DNA of 64,000 bases from an uncultured Bacteriovoracaceae bacterium (GCA_937931205.1 CALHBF010000011.1:1-64000); one strand, 5' to 3'; shown: positions 7,101 to 15,841, counted from the first letter of the stretch. The notes: generated by a model not told the origin, from the letters alone. Made by a program: numbers and translations.

Positions 7101-9290
7101 TGAGGAGATTGTTCTAACTTGTCTGTTGGCAACAATTTTATCTCCGACTGAGAGTGAAGCTGTAAAATTTGTCCCTACTCCAGTAACAGCAGAACCTGTT
7201 GATGAAATAGTTCCTAATGGAGCAGTCTTTGAAGTATGAATAGTAGCATTAGGAGTTCCCTGCCCAAGCCCGACGTTACCATTATGGTTAATAATCATTC
7301 TTTGAGTATTGGTCGTAGACCCATTCGCTGTCGTATGAATCGCATAGGATGCTCCATGAGCTGTAGGAGTCCAAGCTTCAGTAGTGCGTGCAATGACAAA
7401 AGCGCCTCTTCCCATGGCTGTCCCGTCCCAGCCTGAAAAGCCGTGGTATCCTAGCTCTGCTCCACTTACGACAGAGGCAAGTTCGTCCCCTGGAGCTCCT
7501 CTTTTTGCGACAACCAAACCACGGCTATAACTATTAGGAGTTTGTTGAATAACTTTGATTTCTCCGTTCACCTCTAGTTTTGAAGTTGGCGTATCCACAC
7601 CAATACCAATATTACCAGTACCAGCAAATTTAATTCCACTATCAGCAATAGATTCCCAATGAAGATCCAATCCTGTTACTTGACTTGGATCAATTTGAAT
7701 ATCTCGACAAACAAAAATATCCAGCATGATATCGTGAGTCCAAGACTGATCCGCGGCACACGTTGGAGGTGCACCAACATCAGTACGAGCAAAGTTACGA
7801 ACATAAGGATCTGCTTCCGCAGTAATTCCCGTATCAACATCAGCAGCAGGTGCCCAAGTAGCGCCATTCCATTTTAATACCTGATTCGGTGCTGCTCCCA
7901 TCTGATGAAGCTTATTAGCAGTAATTGCTGCATTTGGAATTGAGAGCTGACTCGATCCATTGAGTCCAATTGTTGCATTATCAATGGCAAGTCCAAGTGA
8001 GACACTTGTCGTTCCTGATTGAGTTAATGGAGCAGACACACTGATTGACTCAATAGCAGCTCCAGCTGCCGGACAATTCGTTCCATCACTTAAACACACT
8101 TGTTGGCCGCGTACTAAAAAATCATTTCCGACAACTGCAAAGATATCTGTATCATTAGTCTGATTACGTAACTTAAAGACTTCTGCAAACATCCCGAAAA
8201 CAAATTCTTCAGCATTCTCGGTAAAACTAATTCGATTATCACTCTGAAGAACAAGTTTTTTATCAGCATTAAACTGCGGAATTTGTCCTTCATTTGATCC
8301 AACATCTACTGCAATAGAACCTACTGTTGTAATGCTTGCTCCTTGGCCAACGATCCCTGTACCTTTTGTGATAGAGGTAATCCCGCCATCTGGACCTGCA
8401 CCAACTTCATCCGGGGCAGCAACCCAAGATTGAGAGCTAGCATCCCACTTTAAAATATATCCATCTTCAGATGCTCCGAGAGGAGCAAGCTTTCTCATGG
8501 TAACTGCCCCATCGGCCAGCTCAATTGAGATAGGATAAGTTGAAGAACCATAAGCATCAGCAATAATCAGAGAATAAACTTTGCCCGTTATTAATTTGAG
8601 AGCATCAAATCCCATGGCAACGAGTTCTGAAGAAGAAGCTGAAACTTTTGAAAGAGCAATAGAGCCGTTACTTGATTTGAGAGTGATATTTTTAACTGTA
8701 TGAAGATTACTACCTTGAACGATCAGTTTTCCACTCTTCAGCTGGATCGCTTGAACTTTATAAATAGATACGCCGCTGCCTTGGTTACTATTTGAGTCCC
8801 CGGTATTCACATTACCAAAAGACATTCCTCCGCCTCCGCCTAAGTTTACACTTGAAGAACCTGTCGTAGGTAATGATGAAGCGACAGTCGGAGCTGTATA
8901 TGAGGGAGTTGGTCCTGTAGGAATACCTTGGCCTAGACTTTGTGGGTAATAAGTTTGTGACGGAGAAGCAGAATTTCCACCGGTACTACCGCTGATAGAG
9001 TGATCTTCGAAAGTCTCGTTATTTGCCGCAAAACGGTCACTTGACTGAACTTCAGGATTAGCTATTTCTTTAGCGAAAGGAAGCTCTCCTGCAGTAACAA
9101 CTGTCTTATGTCTTTTACTATGAATACTGGCCGGTTTACGCTGAACCTTTTTAACTTTGCGAACAACCTCATCATATTCAATTACTTCTTCAACCAGAGT
9201 ATTCTTTTTAAATAAGAGACCATTGGAGAACCCCACTCCAATGAATGAAAAGAAACCAGCAAGAAGTATGATACGTTTATACCTACTCAT
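4194..9290 (-). CDS. Surface fibre with S74 self-cleaving chaperone domain (MAT-like)
   Basis: 1698 aa. In order: signal peptide or N-terminal anchor (about 5-24), low-complexity Ser/Gly/Thr linker (90-172), IPT/TIG-like segment (175-258), then a long fibre with about ten G-x-V/I-G-V/I-G-x-x-x-P-x-x-x-L-x-V-x-G repeats as in phage tail fibres. An S74 chaperone domain begins at Ser1567, and a coiled coil occupies the last 50 residues. The S74 motif SDARLKKN supplies the Ser1567/Lys1572 dyad at the same five-residue spacing as phage endosialidase, so the domain should trimerise the fibre and then cut itself off before Ser1567. The same plan (signal, fibre, S74) defines the Bdellovibrio MAT adhesins. 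Residues about 778-900 and 1198-1320 are an internal duplication. Function in prey recognition is inference from that family. Confidence 0.85.
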   Translation of the reverse strand: MSRYKRIILLAGFFSFIGVGFSNGLLFKKNTLVEEVIEYDEVVRKVKKVQRKPASIHSKRHKTVVTAGELPFAKEIANPEVQSSDRFAANNETFEDHSISGSTGGNSASPSQTYYPQSLGQGIPTGPTPSYTAPTVASSLPTTGSSSVNLGGGGGMSFGNVNTGDSNSNQGSGVSIYKVQAIQLKSGKLIVQGSNLHTVKNITLKSSNGSIALSKVSASSSELVAMGFDALKLITGKVYSLIIADAYGSSTYPISIELADGAVTMRKLAPLGASEDGYILKWDASSQSWVAAPDEVGAGPDGGITSITKGTGIVGQGASITTVGSIAVDVGSNEGQIPQFNADKKLVLQSDNRISFTENAEEFVFGMFAEVFKLRNQTNDTDIFAVVGNDFLVRGQQVCLSDGTNCPAAGAAIESISVSAPLTQSGTTSVSLGLAIDNATIGLNGSSQLSIPNAAITANKLHQMGAAPNQVLKWNGATWAPAADVDTGITAEADPYVRNFARTDVGAPPTCAADQSWTHDIMLDIFVCRDIQIDPSQVTGLDLHWESIADSGIKFAGTGNIGIGVDTPTSKLEVNGEIKVIQQTPNSYSRGLVVAKRGAPGDELASVVSGAELGYHGFSGWDGTAMGRGAFVIARTTEAWTPTAHGASYAIHTTANGSTTNTQRMIINHNGNVGLGQGTPNATIHTSKTAPLGTISSTGSAVTGVGTNFTASLSVGDKIVANRQVRTISSITDATNLTVSSSFSSDLVAGTSYTRVGAILDSGYVGIGTVNPTTHLEVNGIVKATAFEGPMTSSSVSSGTGTATAPAYTFSNSTNTGFFSTSAGSIGISSAGTQTFNFNSYGLLSTTVGGASVNSANGTAGSPTFSFAGDADTGWFRPSVDTMAASTGGSERMRIDSAGRVGIGTTNAEGMLQIGGDTSAGDLIFKAGSAATGDAGDIIFKTNAGAQIGRIWTETITGGLIFTGRTSNSPDIFLSPSGNIGVGTTAPSHKLHVVDGKIAVSGADAFYQVGTDSNDNNLGKISFHGTSNKTTQRYWTGIAYSNGNGSMSIGGGDSLNLNLDSGSSGSYGSHIFRKVGWDGTNRTFSESMRIDPTGKVGIGTTTPEAGLHVQTPRWGTDTNPPQLGIVGSRAAIGFYDNNQTGANVFVLENGEQQFHLYSTTHTANDWGYDEKVSRLTVLGANGNVGIGVTSPTTKLEVDGIIKATGFQGPMTSTSVSSGTGTAAAPVYTFSNSTDTGFFSSSVGSIGISSGGAQTFNFNSYGLLSTTVGGASINSANGTAGSPTFSFSGDADTGWFRPAADTMAASTGGVERVRIQSNGYLGVGTTLPANLVEISRDSATPNATNSDANNYINLAHLKLSSARSDGGNALYLGTTDDYNGRTSWIQAGHKTASYATSSSDSELLLQPFGGKIGVGVLVPTYPLDVAGDIRSTTRLRVGSGDAGITTAGNDITLRDALNNISFRGTRSASAWSPGLDSQWFQVGNASDAITFSTAGGTAASRMKMTTSSFQVSPGNGTNTPTGLFEVSNNTTGLFNILLNGNTGVGVTAPSEKLEVNGNVKAQAYLYTSDARLKKNVKTYDNALIKILALRGVKFDWIENDEHEVGFIAQEVEEIEPNLVVTSSVDGIKAVKYANMVAILVEAFKEQNKVIEENKKLFLTMHAGLESRVKTLEREVASLREENEKLKEDLELIKKHLKIK
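5330..5700. repeat. Internal fibre duplication, copy 2
   Basis: Nearly matches 6590-6960 at an offset of exactly 1260 bases (420 codons), so the reading frame is kept. The shared protein segment includes SYGLLSTTVGGAS and GDADTGWFRP. Confidence 0.85.
6590..6960. repeat. Internal fibre duplication, copy 1
   Basis: Upstream partner (in gene direction) of 5330-5700. The roughly 120-residue unit ends in a GxVGIGTT collar repeat, which suggests that fibres lengthen by duplicating collar-bounded modules. Confidence 0.85.
8008..8627. repeat. Long direct repeat, copy B (first fibre)
   Basis: Partner of 1-620. Both copies are in the same orientation, so recombination between them would delete or duplicate one whole fibre plus fibrinogen-module cassette of about 8.0 kb. 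Confidence 0.85.
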
Positions 9291-9297
9291 GACTGGC

Positions 9298-9324
9298 TTA
9301 TCGTTACTTTCTCAAGAATATTTT
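9298..9324 (-). promoter_or_regulatory. Weak sigma-28-like promoter candidate for first fibre
   Basis: Minus strand: TAAA near 9325-9322, 16 bases, AACGATAA (9305-9298), eight bases before the fibre ATG at 9290. It keeps the CGATA core also found before the paralogous fibre. No Shine-Dalgarno sequence is visible between it and the start. Confidence 0.25.
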
Positions 9325-9425
9325 AACAAAGGCTTAATCTTTTAAGATAGGTAAGTAATTCCAAAACAAACGTTTAATATAAGAGGATTACTTTATTCAA
9401 TTTAGCATACTTAGCAAGGCCATTA

Positions 9426-9454
9426 GGCCAAAAGGTATGCCGTACCTTTTGGCC
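9426..9454 (-). other. Perfect 12-bp inverted repeat after the FHA gene
   Basis: GGCCAAAAGGTA (9426-9437), a 5-base loop, then TACCTTTTGGCC. It lies 25 bases after the stop of the FHA gene in transcript direction. An extra partial copy of one arm sits next to it. No U-tract follows, so it is not a textbook intrinsic terminator; it may end the gliding operon with other factors or protect its 3' end. Confidence 0.6.
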
Positions 9455-9478
9455 CACCTTTTGGCCCAACTATTTTTC

Positions 9479-11245
9479 TTAGATTTTTTCACTTTCAGCA
9501 AAGAAGTTAAGCGGCTGTCTTACGTCCACTAACCCACCACCTTTTGGTTTAGGGAAATCAATCAGACCAAGAACCTGCCCCATACAACCGATACCTTTTT
9601 TCGAGAAACGAGCATCTTTAGCGCGAATATCGTGTTTGGCAACTTTACCTTGTGGCCCGATCGTAAAGTTCAGATCAATCACTCCTTTGATTTTATCCGA
9701 GTTCGCAATCAGCTCCTGTTGGTAACAGTGACGGAATTGCGGAATATACTCGCGAAGAATTCTTCTTAGTAACTCTGGGTCCATTGATCCAAGAACTACA
9801 GTTTTTGGTTCCAGGTATGAAGAATCAAATCCTGCTTTGCTCGCAAGACCACGAGAACCAAATGAACCTGAGCTTGCACCACTCTTATCACTACCATTAA
9901 GTTTTGATACACCAACATCAGCACCAGTTACCATAACTCCATCTGCAGCGTTACCTGTGTTGAACTTTGTATCATTAAGCTGAGCACGACTCACTCCTGT
10001 ATCTTTTAGAGAAGGAGCGTCCGCTGTTAAAGACCCCATGGCCACACTTGACTTGAACTCATAGGCCTTAACTTCAACGGCCTTAGGAGCAGCACTATCT
10101 TGAGGAGCTGCATTTTTAGCAACAACCTTTTTATCCTGACTGGCCTCAGCTTTAGCAACTTTATTAGGAGTGTTCTGAGTTTCTTTATGTCCAGTATTTT
10201 GGTTCTCCGAAGTCAGCTCCTGAGCGGCCACTTCACTTTTCTTTTGAGACTCCATTGTTACAGGACTTGGAAGTTTATAAACAACAGCAATATCATTCTT
10301 CACTTCTTCTACTTTATCTTTTACAAAGAACAGAAGAAGAAGCATTGGGAAGAAAACTGAAGCAAAAATTTTACCGCTGTGCTTATAGAATTCCTTATCG
10401 CGAGAGAAGAAAGGAATACTTCCTAAACTGATTCCTTTATCAACTAGGCGAAGAGAAATTTGCTCAGCACCACATGTAAAGAAGTTAACATCCTTTAAGT
10501 CCACTTGAGCAGGAGCATCCAGAGAAGCAATATTGTTAAAAGTCAGCTGTTCATTAGCAATCGTAAACAGACTCTCTCCATGTAACGAATGGAAAGGGAT
10601 TTCAAGACCTAAACGATATTTACCATTTTTTAAGTTAAGGTAAGTGATATCCATCATAAGACCGTTCATATAGGTAATCACTTCCAGGCGTTTACCACGA
10701 GTCTCATGAACTAAATCAAATGCCTCAACCGAAGGCTCTAAATCCACATAAGAATCAATCTGAATCAATTCAGGAAGAGTCTTAAGGGGCTTAAACTGAG
10801 ATTCATCAAAGATGATATTACAAAAATCACCATCAATGAAAACAAGACCTTCTTCTTCTGGGATTTCAGGAGCATCACCAGTGTTGATCACAGAAATGTT
10901 CGAATCATCATCCACCAGACTCGTAACACTCTCTCCTACAATCTCAACACTAAAACTTAAATTCCCGATGCTTAATACATCACCATGTCCGATGAATCCA
11001 TCCTGGATTCTCTGTCCGTTAACAAAGATCCCCGCGTGAGAATAGAGATCTTTGATTAAGAACCCTTCACTATCCTTGATATAGATCAGAGCATGGTAAG
11101 AGGATATAAAATCCTCAAACAAGCGAATATCACATGTATCTGCAGACCCAAGAAGACTTTTCTTCTTGGTTATCGTTAATGCTTCTTCGTATCTTTTATC
11201 AAGGCATCTAAGGATGATGCTCACTTGCTCAACTGCTGTACCCAT
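9479..11245 (-). CDS. FHA domain protein with AgmX/PglI-type C-terminus (gliding)
   Basis: 588 aa. N-terminal FHA domain at about 22-110 (phosphothreonine binding; S-x-x-H, then G-x-x-V-N-G). One membrane segment (about 292-308) is followed by a long Ala/Ser/Lys-rich periplasmic linker. The C-terminal domain (about 480-588) has R-H-C-Y, F-T-I-G-P-Q-G-K-V and a second Cys, like AgmX/PglI TonB-type domains. Such proteins link an inner-membrane ExbB/ExbD motor to the envelope. It is the last gene of the unit that starts with the ExbB homologue, three bases after the preceding lipoprotein gene. By analogy with Myxococcus it could pass motor force or signals across the periplasm; that is inference. 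Confidence 0.75.
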   Translation of the reverse strand: MGTAVEQVSIILRCLDKRYEEALTITKKKSLLGSADTCDIRLFEDFISSYHALIYIKDSEGFLIKDLYSHAGIFVNGQRIQDGFIGHGDVLSIGNLSFSVEIVGESVTSLVDDDSNISVINTGDAPEIPEEEGLVFIDGDFCNIIFDESQFKPLKTLPELIQIDSYVDLEPSVEAFDLVHETRGKRLEVITYMNGLMMDITYLNLKNGKYRLGLEIPFHSLHGESLFTIANEQLTFNNIASLDAPAQVDLKDVNFFTCGAEQISLRLVDKGISLGSIPFFSRDKEFYKHSGKIFASVFFPMLLLLFFVKDKVEEVKNDIAVVYKLPSPVTMESQKKSEVAAQELTSENQNTGHKETQNTPNKVAKAEASQDKKVVAKNAAPQDSAAPKAVEVKAYEFKSSVAMGSLTADAPSLKDTGVSRAQLNDTKFNTGNAADGVMVTGADVGVSKLNGSDKSGASSGSFGSRGLASKAGFDSSYLEPKTVVLGSMDPELLRRILREYIPQFRHCYQQELIANSDKIKGVIDLNFTIGPQGKVAKHDIRAKDARFSKKGIGCMGQVLGLIDFPKPKGGGLVDVRQPLNFFAESEKI

Positions 11246-11247
11246 AA

Positions 11248-12054
11248 TTACTTCCCTGTAAGTTTTGAGGAAACATCTTCAGAGATTTTATTCTTGAAGC
11301 TCTCAAGTTCCTTAATACTGCTCGGCTCACGAGTTGTGAGTACCGACTCAGCTTTCGAATAATCTTTAACCATTGTCAGATACCAGGCATAAAGAACTGA
11401 AATATCCGCTCTTTTTAGACTGAACTGAGGGAGTCTGTTAAAAATCTTTCCTGCTGAAGCAACATCGTTCTTTAAAAGGTAGATTCTGGCATTGATGCTC
11501 ATAAAATCTACGTCTGAAAGATGCTGCTCCTTCTCAACCAGTTCACGGGCCTGGTCAATCAGGTTAAAATCAAGATAAAGAAGTGCCAGGTTGTAGCGAG
11601 GAACTTTGAATCGAGATTCAAGTCTCATACTTTTAGTAAATAGATCTTGAGCAATTGACCAGTTGTCTTGCTCAAGAGCAATAATACCTAAATTGTTATA
11701 AGCAATGGCCTTAAAACGATTCTCTTTAGTCTCGTTGATTACCATCTGATAATAAAACTCTGCTTGAGAAAACTTTTTATCCAAAAAGAAGCAATTCCCA
11801 ATCTCAATCCAGTAGTGAGAGTCTTTTGCTCTTTTATAAAAAGAATCTTTCAGAGCTCCAAGACCTTCTTTAACGTCCCCTTGATAGCAACTCGATTGAC
11901 CGCGAGGAGCTGTTGCAAGTCTATTGGCATCCCAACGCATTAAAGATTCTTCTTTAAGGGCATCCCAATTAGCTTCTGAGATCGATCTATTAATTTTTGG
12001 TCCATGCGAACATGCGCCCAAAAAAACAAGTGATAAAAATAAAAGGTACTTCAT
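11248..12054 (-). CDS. TPR lipoprotein of the gliding cluster
   Basis: 268 aa. Lipobox LGAC places the lipidated Cys at residue 15; the following Ser-His suggests the outer membrane. The rest is helical with tetratricopeptide-like repeats (for example AYNNLGIIALEQDNWSIAQ and PRYNLALLYLDFNLIDQA). It probably acts as a scaffold for partner proteins, as do the TPR lipoproteins of Myxococcus gliding complexes. It sits two bases after the 935-aa TPR gene and before the FHA gene. The exact orthologue is not assignable by eye. Confidence 0.7.
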   Translation of the reverse strand: MKYLLFLSLVFLGACSHGPKINRSISEANWDALKEESLMRWDANRLATAPRGQSSCYQGDVKEGLGALKDSFYKRAKDSHYWIEIGNCFFLDKKFSQAEFYYQMVINETKENRFKAIAYNNLGIIALEQDNWSIAQDLFTKSMRLESRFKVPRYNLALLYLDFNLIDQARELVEKEQHLSDVDFMSINARIYLLKNDVASAGKIFNRLPQFSLKRADISVLYAWYLTMVKDYSKAESVLTTREPSSIKELESFKNKISEDVSSKLTGK

Positions 12055-12056
12055 AA

Positions 12057-14864
12057 TTACCTGCCTTCCATAACAAGACCAAGACCCTGACTCAAATTCA
12101 ATCTTTGAGCTTTCACCATTTTCACAGTGATTGGACTAAGAGTACTCATTCCTGAAATTACTCTTACGATCTCCTGGTCAAACTTCTTATGTGTTACAAA
12201 AAACTGTCCAGACATCTTCTGCATGGCCCCAGAGAATGATTTAAACAATTCCGGGTCCATTCCTTTTGGGTGTTGATTCTTAATCACATTACCAACATGA
12301 AGATAAATCTTAGAGAACATTGCAGTTGCTTCAAGAGAAACATCGAGCTGACCTGCTTCCATCAGGTGAGCAAACTCGTTTCTGAACCCTTGAAGGCTTA
12401 AAAGATATTTCTCTAAAGAAGCGTTAAATTTTTCCATATCAAACGTATCTTCTTTCCAGAAATTATCGACCAGAATTTCTTTTGATTTCTTTTGAGCAAG
12501 CTCAAGAAGTTCAATTTCAGAAGCCCAGTCTTTTGTCTGTTTAGTATCCATTTTCTTATAGATCGCTAAAATATCTTTTTGCATCTCTGGATATAACCAA
12601 TACCAAGAGTTAAGAATCAGCGGATAGTTTTCATTAAGGTCATGGTAAGGTGACTTCTCAATGAACTTATCAAGTTTCTTAAGATCACGGGCCTTAACAA
12701 CTTTATTGTAATAAAGACGCTCGTGGGCCTCAACACGGTTGTTCTTAGCTTCCAAGCAGTGAACATAATCCTTCTGAATTGATTGGGCCTTATCCATTTT
12801 GTCTTGAGCAAGTACCATCAGAGACAGGATCTCAAAATAACGGTCTTGAATCGGATCATTATAAAGACAGTCTCTAACCAGCATTTTTTCTGCATGCTTC
12901 TCAGCGAGATCAAATCTTTGGAATCGATACAGACGCTCAATAAGGGCAGAGATATCCTTTCTCTTCTTATCGTATTCTACTGTGGTAAACAGAGGCATTG
13001 ATCGCTCAATCCATTTAAGCCCTTCCTCTTCCTGAGTTAATTCAAAATACGATAGACCTGCATAGTAAGCTGCTTGTGATTTTACTTTCACTGGATATAA
13101 AGAATTGTTATAGACCTCAATAAATCCTTCTGTGGCCTTAACTCTTTCACCTTTTTTCGCCATATCCTGGTAATGAGCAAAAAGCACGTTACCTAGGTTT
13201 ACCTCAGTTAACTCAATAACATCCTTACTAAGAGAAAGGTAACCAGCGCGGAACTCATGAACTAGATTGGCAAGTCGAACAGTATCTTTCTTCTCAACGA
13301 AAGTATCCAGTGATTCGATCATCATTTCTTGTTGATCTTTCAGGTGGACACTGTAATTAGCATTGAAGCTCTTGATAGTCTTCAATGCATTATCAGGCTC
13401 ATTCGCTGTTACATAAAGACGGTAGAGAAGCGGATAAATCTTTTCAGATTTAGCATCTACCGGCCAATACTTGATATAGTTCTCATAACTAAAACGTAAG
13501 AACTTAATGTTCTCAGTTTTATTGATAACCTCTAACCCTGTAAGAGCAAGAAGTGAGTTAAGAATTTTCTTTAAGTACTCTTGATCTTTTTTAGCAATAC
13601 TTTCAAGAGCAGCTTTTTCATAACTCTGAGCAGCTTTTAAGTACTTTCTCACTGAATAAAAGCTCTCACCCTGGAAGTAGAGATACTCTGACTTCTTGTC
13701 AGGATCAATTTGCATAAGATCGTCAAAATAAGCGAGAAGTAGCTCTAATTCATTTTCAGAATAATCTACTTTGCTCTTCTTAACGTCTCGAGCGAGTTTA
13801 ACTTGCAGGATACCAGCAACACCTCTTAGTTTCTCAATTGCATCAGCTTTGAGATCAGTTGTGGCCTTAGGATTATTCAAATAAAAATCTACGAGTTTCT
13901 TTGAATAAACCTTGTGGGAATCGAGGTCATTATAGTGTTTAAAATGATCAACAAATGCATGAAAAAGCACTTCCTGGTGTTTAATCAGTGCAAATGTATT
14001 GATCTGCTTTTGAGCGGCCTGTAGAACTGTTAGAGAATCCTGACGGCCACCTTTATCCGAAGCCTTTTTGGCCATAGAAACAAGATACACAATATTATCC
14101 ATCTCATGAGACAGATAGAAATCAAGTCCTTCCATTGTCTTGTCAGCATAAACATAGAAAGCACCAATACTTTCTAATAGCTGATCTTTAATATTCACGT
14201 AACGTGGATCTTTCGTAAGATCATAAGCATCTTTAATCGTTTTGATGGCACCAGGAAAATTCCTATTTTTCAGGTAACACCAGCTAAGGTTATAAAGGTG
14301 CTTCGTTAACCATGAATCTTTCTCATTTCTGATAACTCTCTCATACAACGCAATCGAAGCAGGGTACTGCTTCTCATTGTAATAGTGCTCAGCAAGTGCC
14401 GTCAGAGCGTGGTGTTTAAGAGTAGCATCACTTAACTCGTGTGAAATAACATATTTAAGATATTTCTCAGCAAGGTTATCATGGCCGTAGTCTCTTGAGT
14501 TGATGGCCATTGCAAAAAAGATATGAGGTTTTAAGTTTGTTTTCGGAAACATTTTTAGAATTGTTTCCGCAAAACTCTTTGTATCCTCGTAATAACTCTT
14601 TGTCTCTGCCATGAAGTGAGTTTTCTTTAACGCTTGATTCTTATTGTTCAAGAATTCGTGGTTATTCTTCTGATGAATAAGTTTTAACTTTTCACTACGA
14701 AGCTCCAGCATACGATAAAGTAGGTCTGGCCCCTTCATCGTTGCTGAATTAAGAACCTTCATTTCTTGTTCAATATTTCTAGCAAGGTCTAAATTTTTCT
14801 TTTCATCATATCCATATGAAGAAAACGACATAATCAGTATGAAACTGTATAGTAACTTCTTCAT
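12057..14864 (-). CDS. Large secreted TPR protein of the gliding cluster
   Basis: 935 aa with a signal peptide (about 1-18, ending near SSYG-Y). Almost entirely alpha-helical, with many TPR-like pairs such as ALAEHYYNEKQYPASIALYERV and YLYFQGESFYSVRKYLKAAQSYEKA. No enzymatic motif. Its ATG overlaps the end of the ExbD gene (14864), so it is co-translated with the motor proteins. A periplasmic scaffold around the motor is the likely role, as for AglT/GltE-type TPR proteins; the specific assignment is inference. Confidence 0.7.
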   Translation of the reverse strand: MKKLLYSFILIMSFSSYGYDEKKNLDLARNIEQEMKVLNSATMKGPDLLYRMLELRSEKLKLIHQKNNHEFLNNKNQALKKTHFMAETKSYYEDTKSFAETILKMFPKTNLKPHIFFAMAINSRDYGHDNLAEKYLKYVISHELSDATLKHHALTALAEHYYNEKQYPASIALYERVIRNEKDSWLTKHLYNLSWCYLKNRNFPGAIKTIKDAYDLTKDPRYVNIKDQLLESIGAFYVYADKTMEGLDFYLSHEMDNIVYLVSMAKKASDKGGRQDSLTVLQAAQKQINTFALIKHQEVLFHAFVDHFKHYNDLDSHKVYSKKLVDFYLNNPKATTDLKADAIEKLRGVAGILQVKLARDVKKSKVDYSENELELLLAYFDDLMQIDPDKKSEYLYFQGESFYSVRKYLKAAQSYEKAALESIAKKDQEYLKKILNSLLALTGLEVINKTENIKFLRFSYENYIKYWPVDAKSEKIYPLLYRLYVTANEPDNALKTIKSFNANYSVHLKDQQEMMIESLDTFVEKKDTVRLANLVHEFRAGYLSLSKDVIELTEVNLGNVLFAHYQDMAKKGERVKATEGFIEVYNNSLYPVKVKSQAAYYAGLSYFELTQEEEGLKWIERSMPLFTTVEYDKKRKDISALIERLYRFQRFDLAEKHAEKMLVRDCLYNDPIQDRYFEILSLMVLAQDKMDKAQSIQKDYVHCLEAKNNRVEAHERLYYNKVVKARDLKKLDKFIEKSPYHDLNENYPLILNSWYWLYPEMQKDILAIYKKMDTKQTKDWASEIELLELAQKKSKEILVDNFWKEDTFDMEKFNASLEKYLLSLQGFRNEFAHLMEAGQLDVSLEATAMFSKIYLHVGNVIKNQHPKGMDPELFKSFSGAMQKMSGQFFVTHKKFDQEIVRVISGMSTLSPITVKMVKAQRLNLSQGLGLVMEGR

Positions 14865-15340
14865 CAGTAATTCCCCTTCACAATGAATTTAAACTGGGAA
14901 TAACCGGCATGAGCGGAGTCATTCATGACTCTTTGGACAATTTCATAATCCATGTCCTTATCAAACACTAGGTTGATAAGCTCTTCATTAAGCTTCTGGT
15001 TGGCCCTTTTGCTAGCATTATCTTTTGCTGTATTCTCTTTCTGAGTTTTCAGGGCTACCGTTAATTCATTCATTGAACCACTTGCTGGTAATCTTCCGAT
15101 CGACTTATTGTTTAGAAAGACTTCGCTATTCTTCGTAATCTGCAATACAGGAGCAAACTTTGTGATTTCGCGGGCCTTAGAATCCGCAAGCTCCATTCCT
15201 TTTGCAAGGTCAAGCTTCAAATCAGAAGAGTTATAACTCTGTAATAAAAACACCAGAAGAATAGTCAAAATATCAAGAAGAGAAGTGATATCCACATCAA
15301 CTTCTTGACTCGACTTTCTGCGATTAAATCTCTTCTTCAT
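14864..15340 (-). CDS. ExbD/TolR-family motor protein (AglS-like)
   Basis: 158 aa. Short basic N-terminus, one membrane helix (about 18-38) carrying the proton-relay Asp23 in SLLDILTILLVFLL, then a periplasmic domain with the TolR-type ending (Y-E-I-V-Q-R-V-M-N-D-S-A-H-A-G). It shares one base with the upstream ExbD gene and with the downstream TPR gene. With the partner ExbD and ExbB it should form a proton-driven stator, like AglRQS of Myxococcus gliding. Confidence 0.82.
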   Translation of the reverse strand: MKKRFNRRKSSQEVDVDITSLLDILTILLVFLLQSYNSSDLKLDLAKGMELADSKAREITKFAPVLQITKNSEVFLNNKSIGRLPASGSMNELTVALKTQKENTAKDNASKRANQKLNEELINLVFDKDMDYEIVQRVMNDSAHAGYSQFKFIVKGNY

Positions 15341-15798
15341 TATTTAACCCCTTGGTTATCAAAAACAATTTGTTCAAATAGTTTTTGAGTATCCTCAGAG
15401 GGTTTCTGAGTAAGATCAATCGCCTTCACAAGCTCCTGAAAGCTAAGTTTTTTATCAACTCTCACGATCATTGTGTTTTCTTCTTTATTCTTTAGCTTAA
15501 GATCCTGCAGATAATTTTTAATCTGAGATTCATCTTCCCAGCTAAAGCTTTTCGATGCGATTGTTCTCAACCCTGTCTTGATAACAATCTCCTCTTTCTT
15601 AATTTCCACTGTAAGATTTAGCGGATCTTTCTTGATGTCCTGGTCAGCTTCCTTTGTCATAGGAAGTTTTGAACCAATCTCGTAAACATCAACGAACTGG
15701 GCCGACATCAGTAGGAAAAAGATAAAGATAAAGACTGAGTCCAGAATTGGCACCAGGTTTAACTTTTCAGGTTTTTTCATTTTGTGGACAGTTCTCAC
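15340..15798 (-). CDS. ExbD/TolR-family motor protein, second copy
   Basis: 152 aa. Basic N-terminus, membrane helix with Asp20 (NLVPILDSVFIFIFFLL), periplasmic domain ending in L-V-K-A-I-D-L-T. It is clearly distinct in sequence from the neighbouring ExbD, so the motor probably contains two different TolR-type subunits, as in AglQ/AglS. Follows the ExbB gene after 43 bases. Confidence 0.82.
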   Translation of the reverse strand: MRTVHKMKKPEKLNLVPILDSVFIFIFFLLMSAQFVDVYEIGSKLPMTKEADQDIKKDPLNLTVEIKKEEIVIKTGLRTIASKSFSWEDESQIKNYLQDLKLKNKEENTMIVRVDKKLSFQELVKAIDLTQKPSEDTQKLFEQIVFDNQGVK

Positions 15799-15841
15799 GC
15801 TAATCCCCCTTCTTAAATCTATTTATGATCAAAGTAGCTTA

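Noticed and set aside
1..9290. Prophage tail region
   Set aside because: The fibres look phage-like, but they carry signal sequences and no capsid, terminase, baseplate, lysis or integrase gene is near; surface fibres of the cell fit better.
10100..10360. 86-residue plus-strand frame inside the FHA gene
   Set aside because: Antisense to a well-supported coding region with domain motifs; no ribosome site and no family resemblance.
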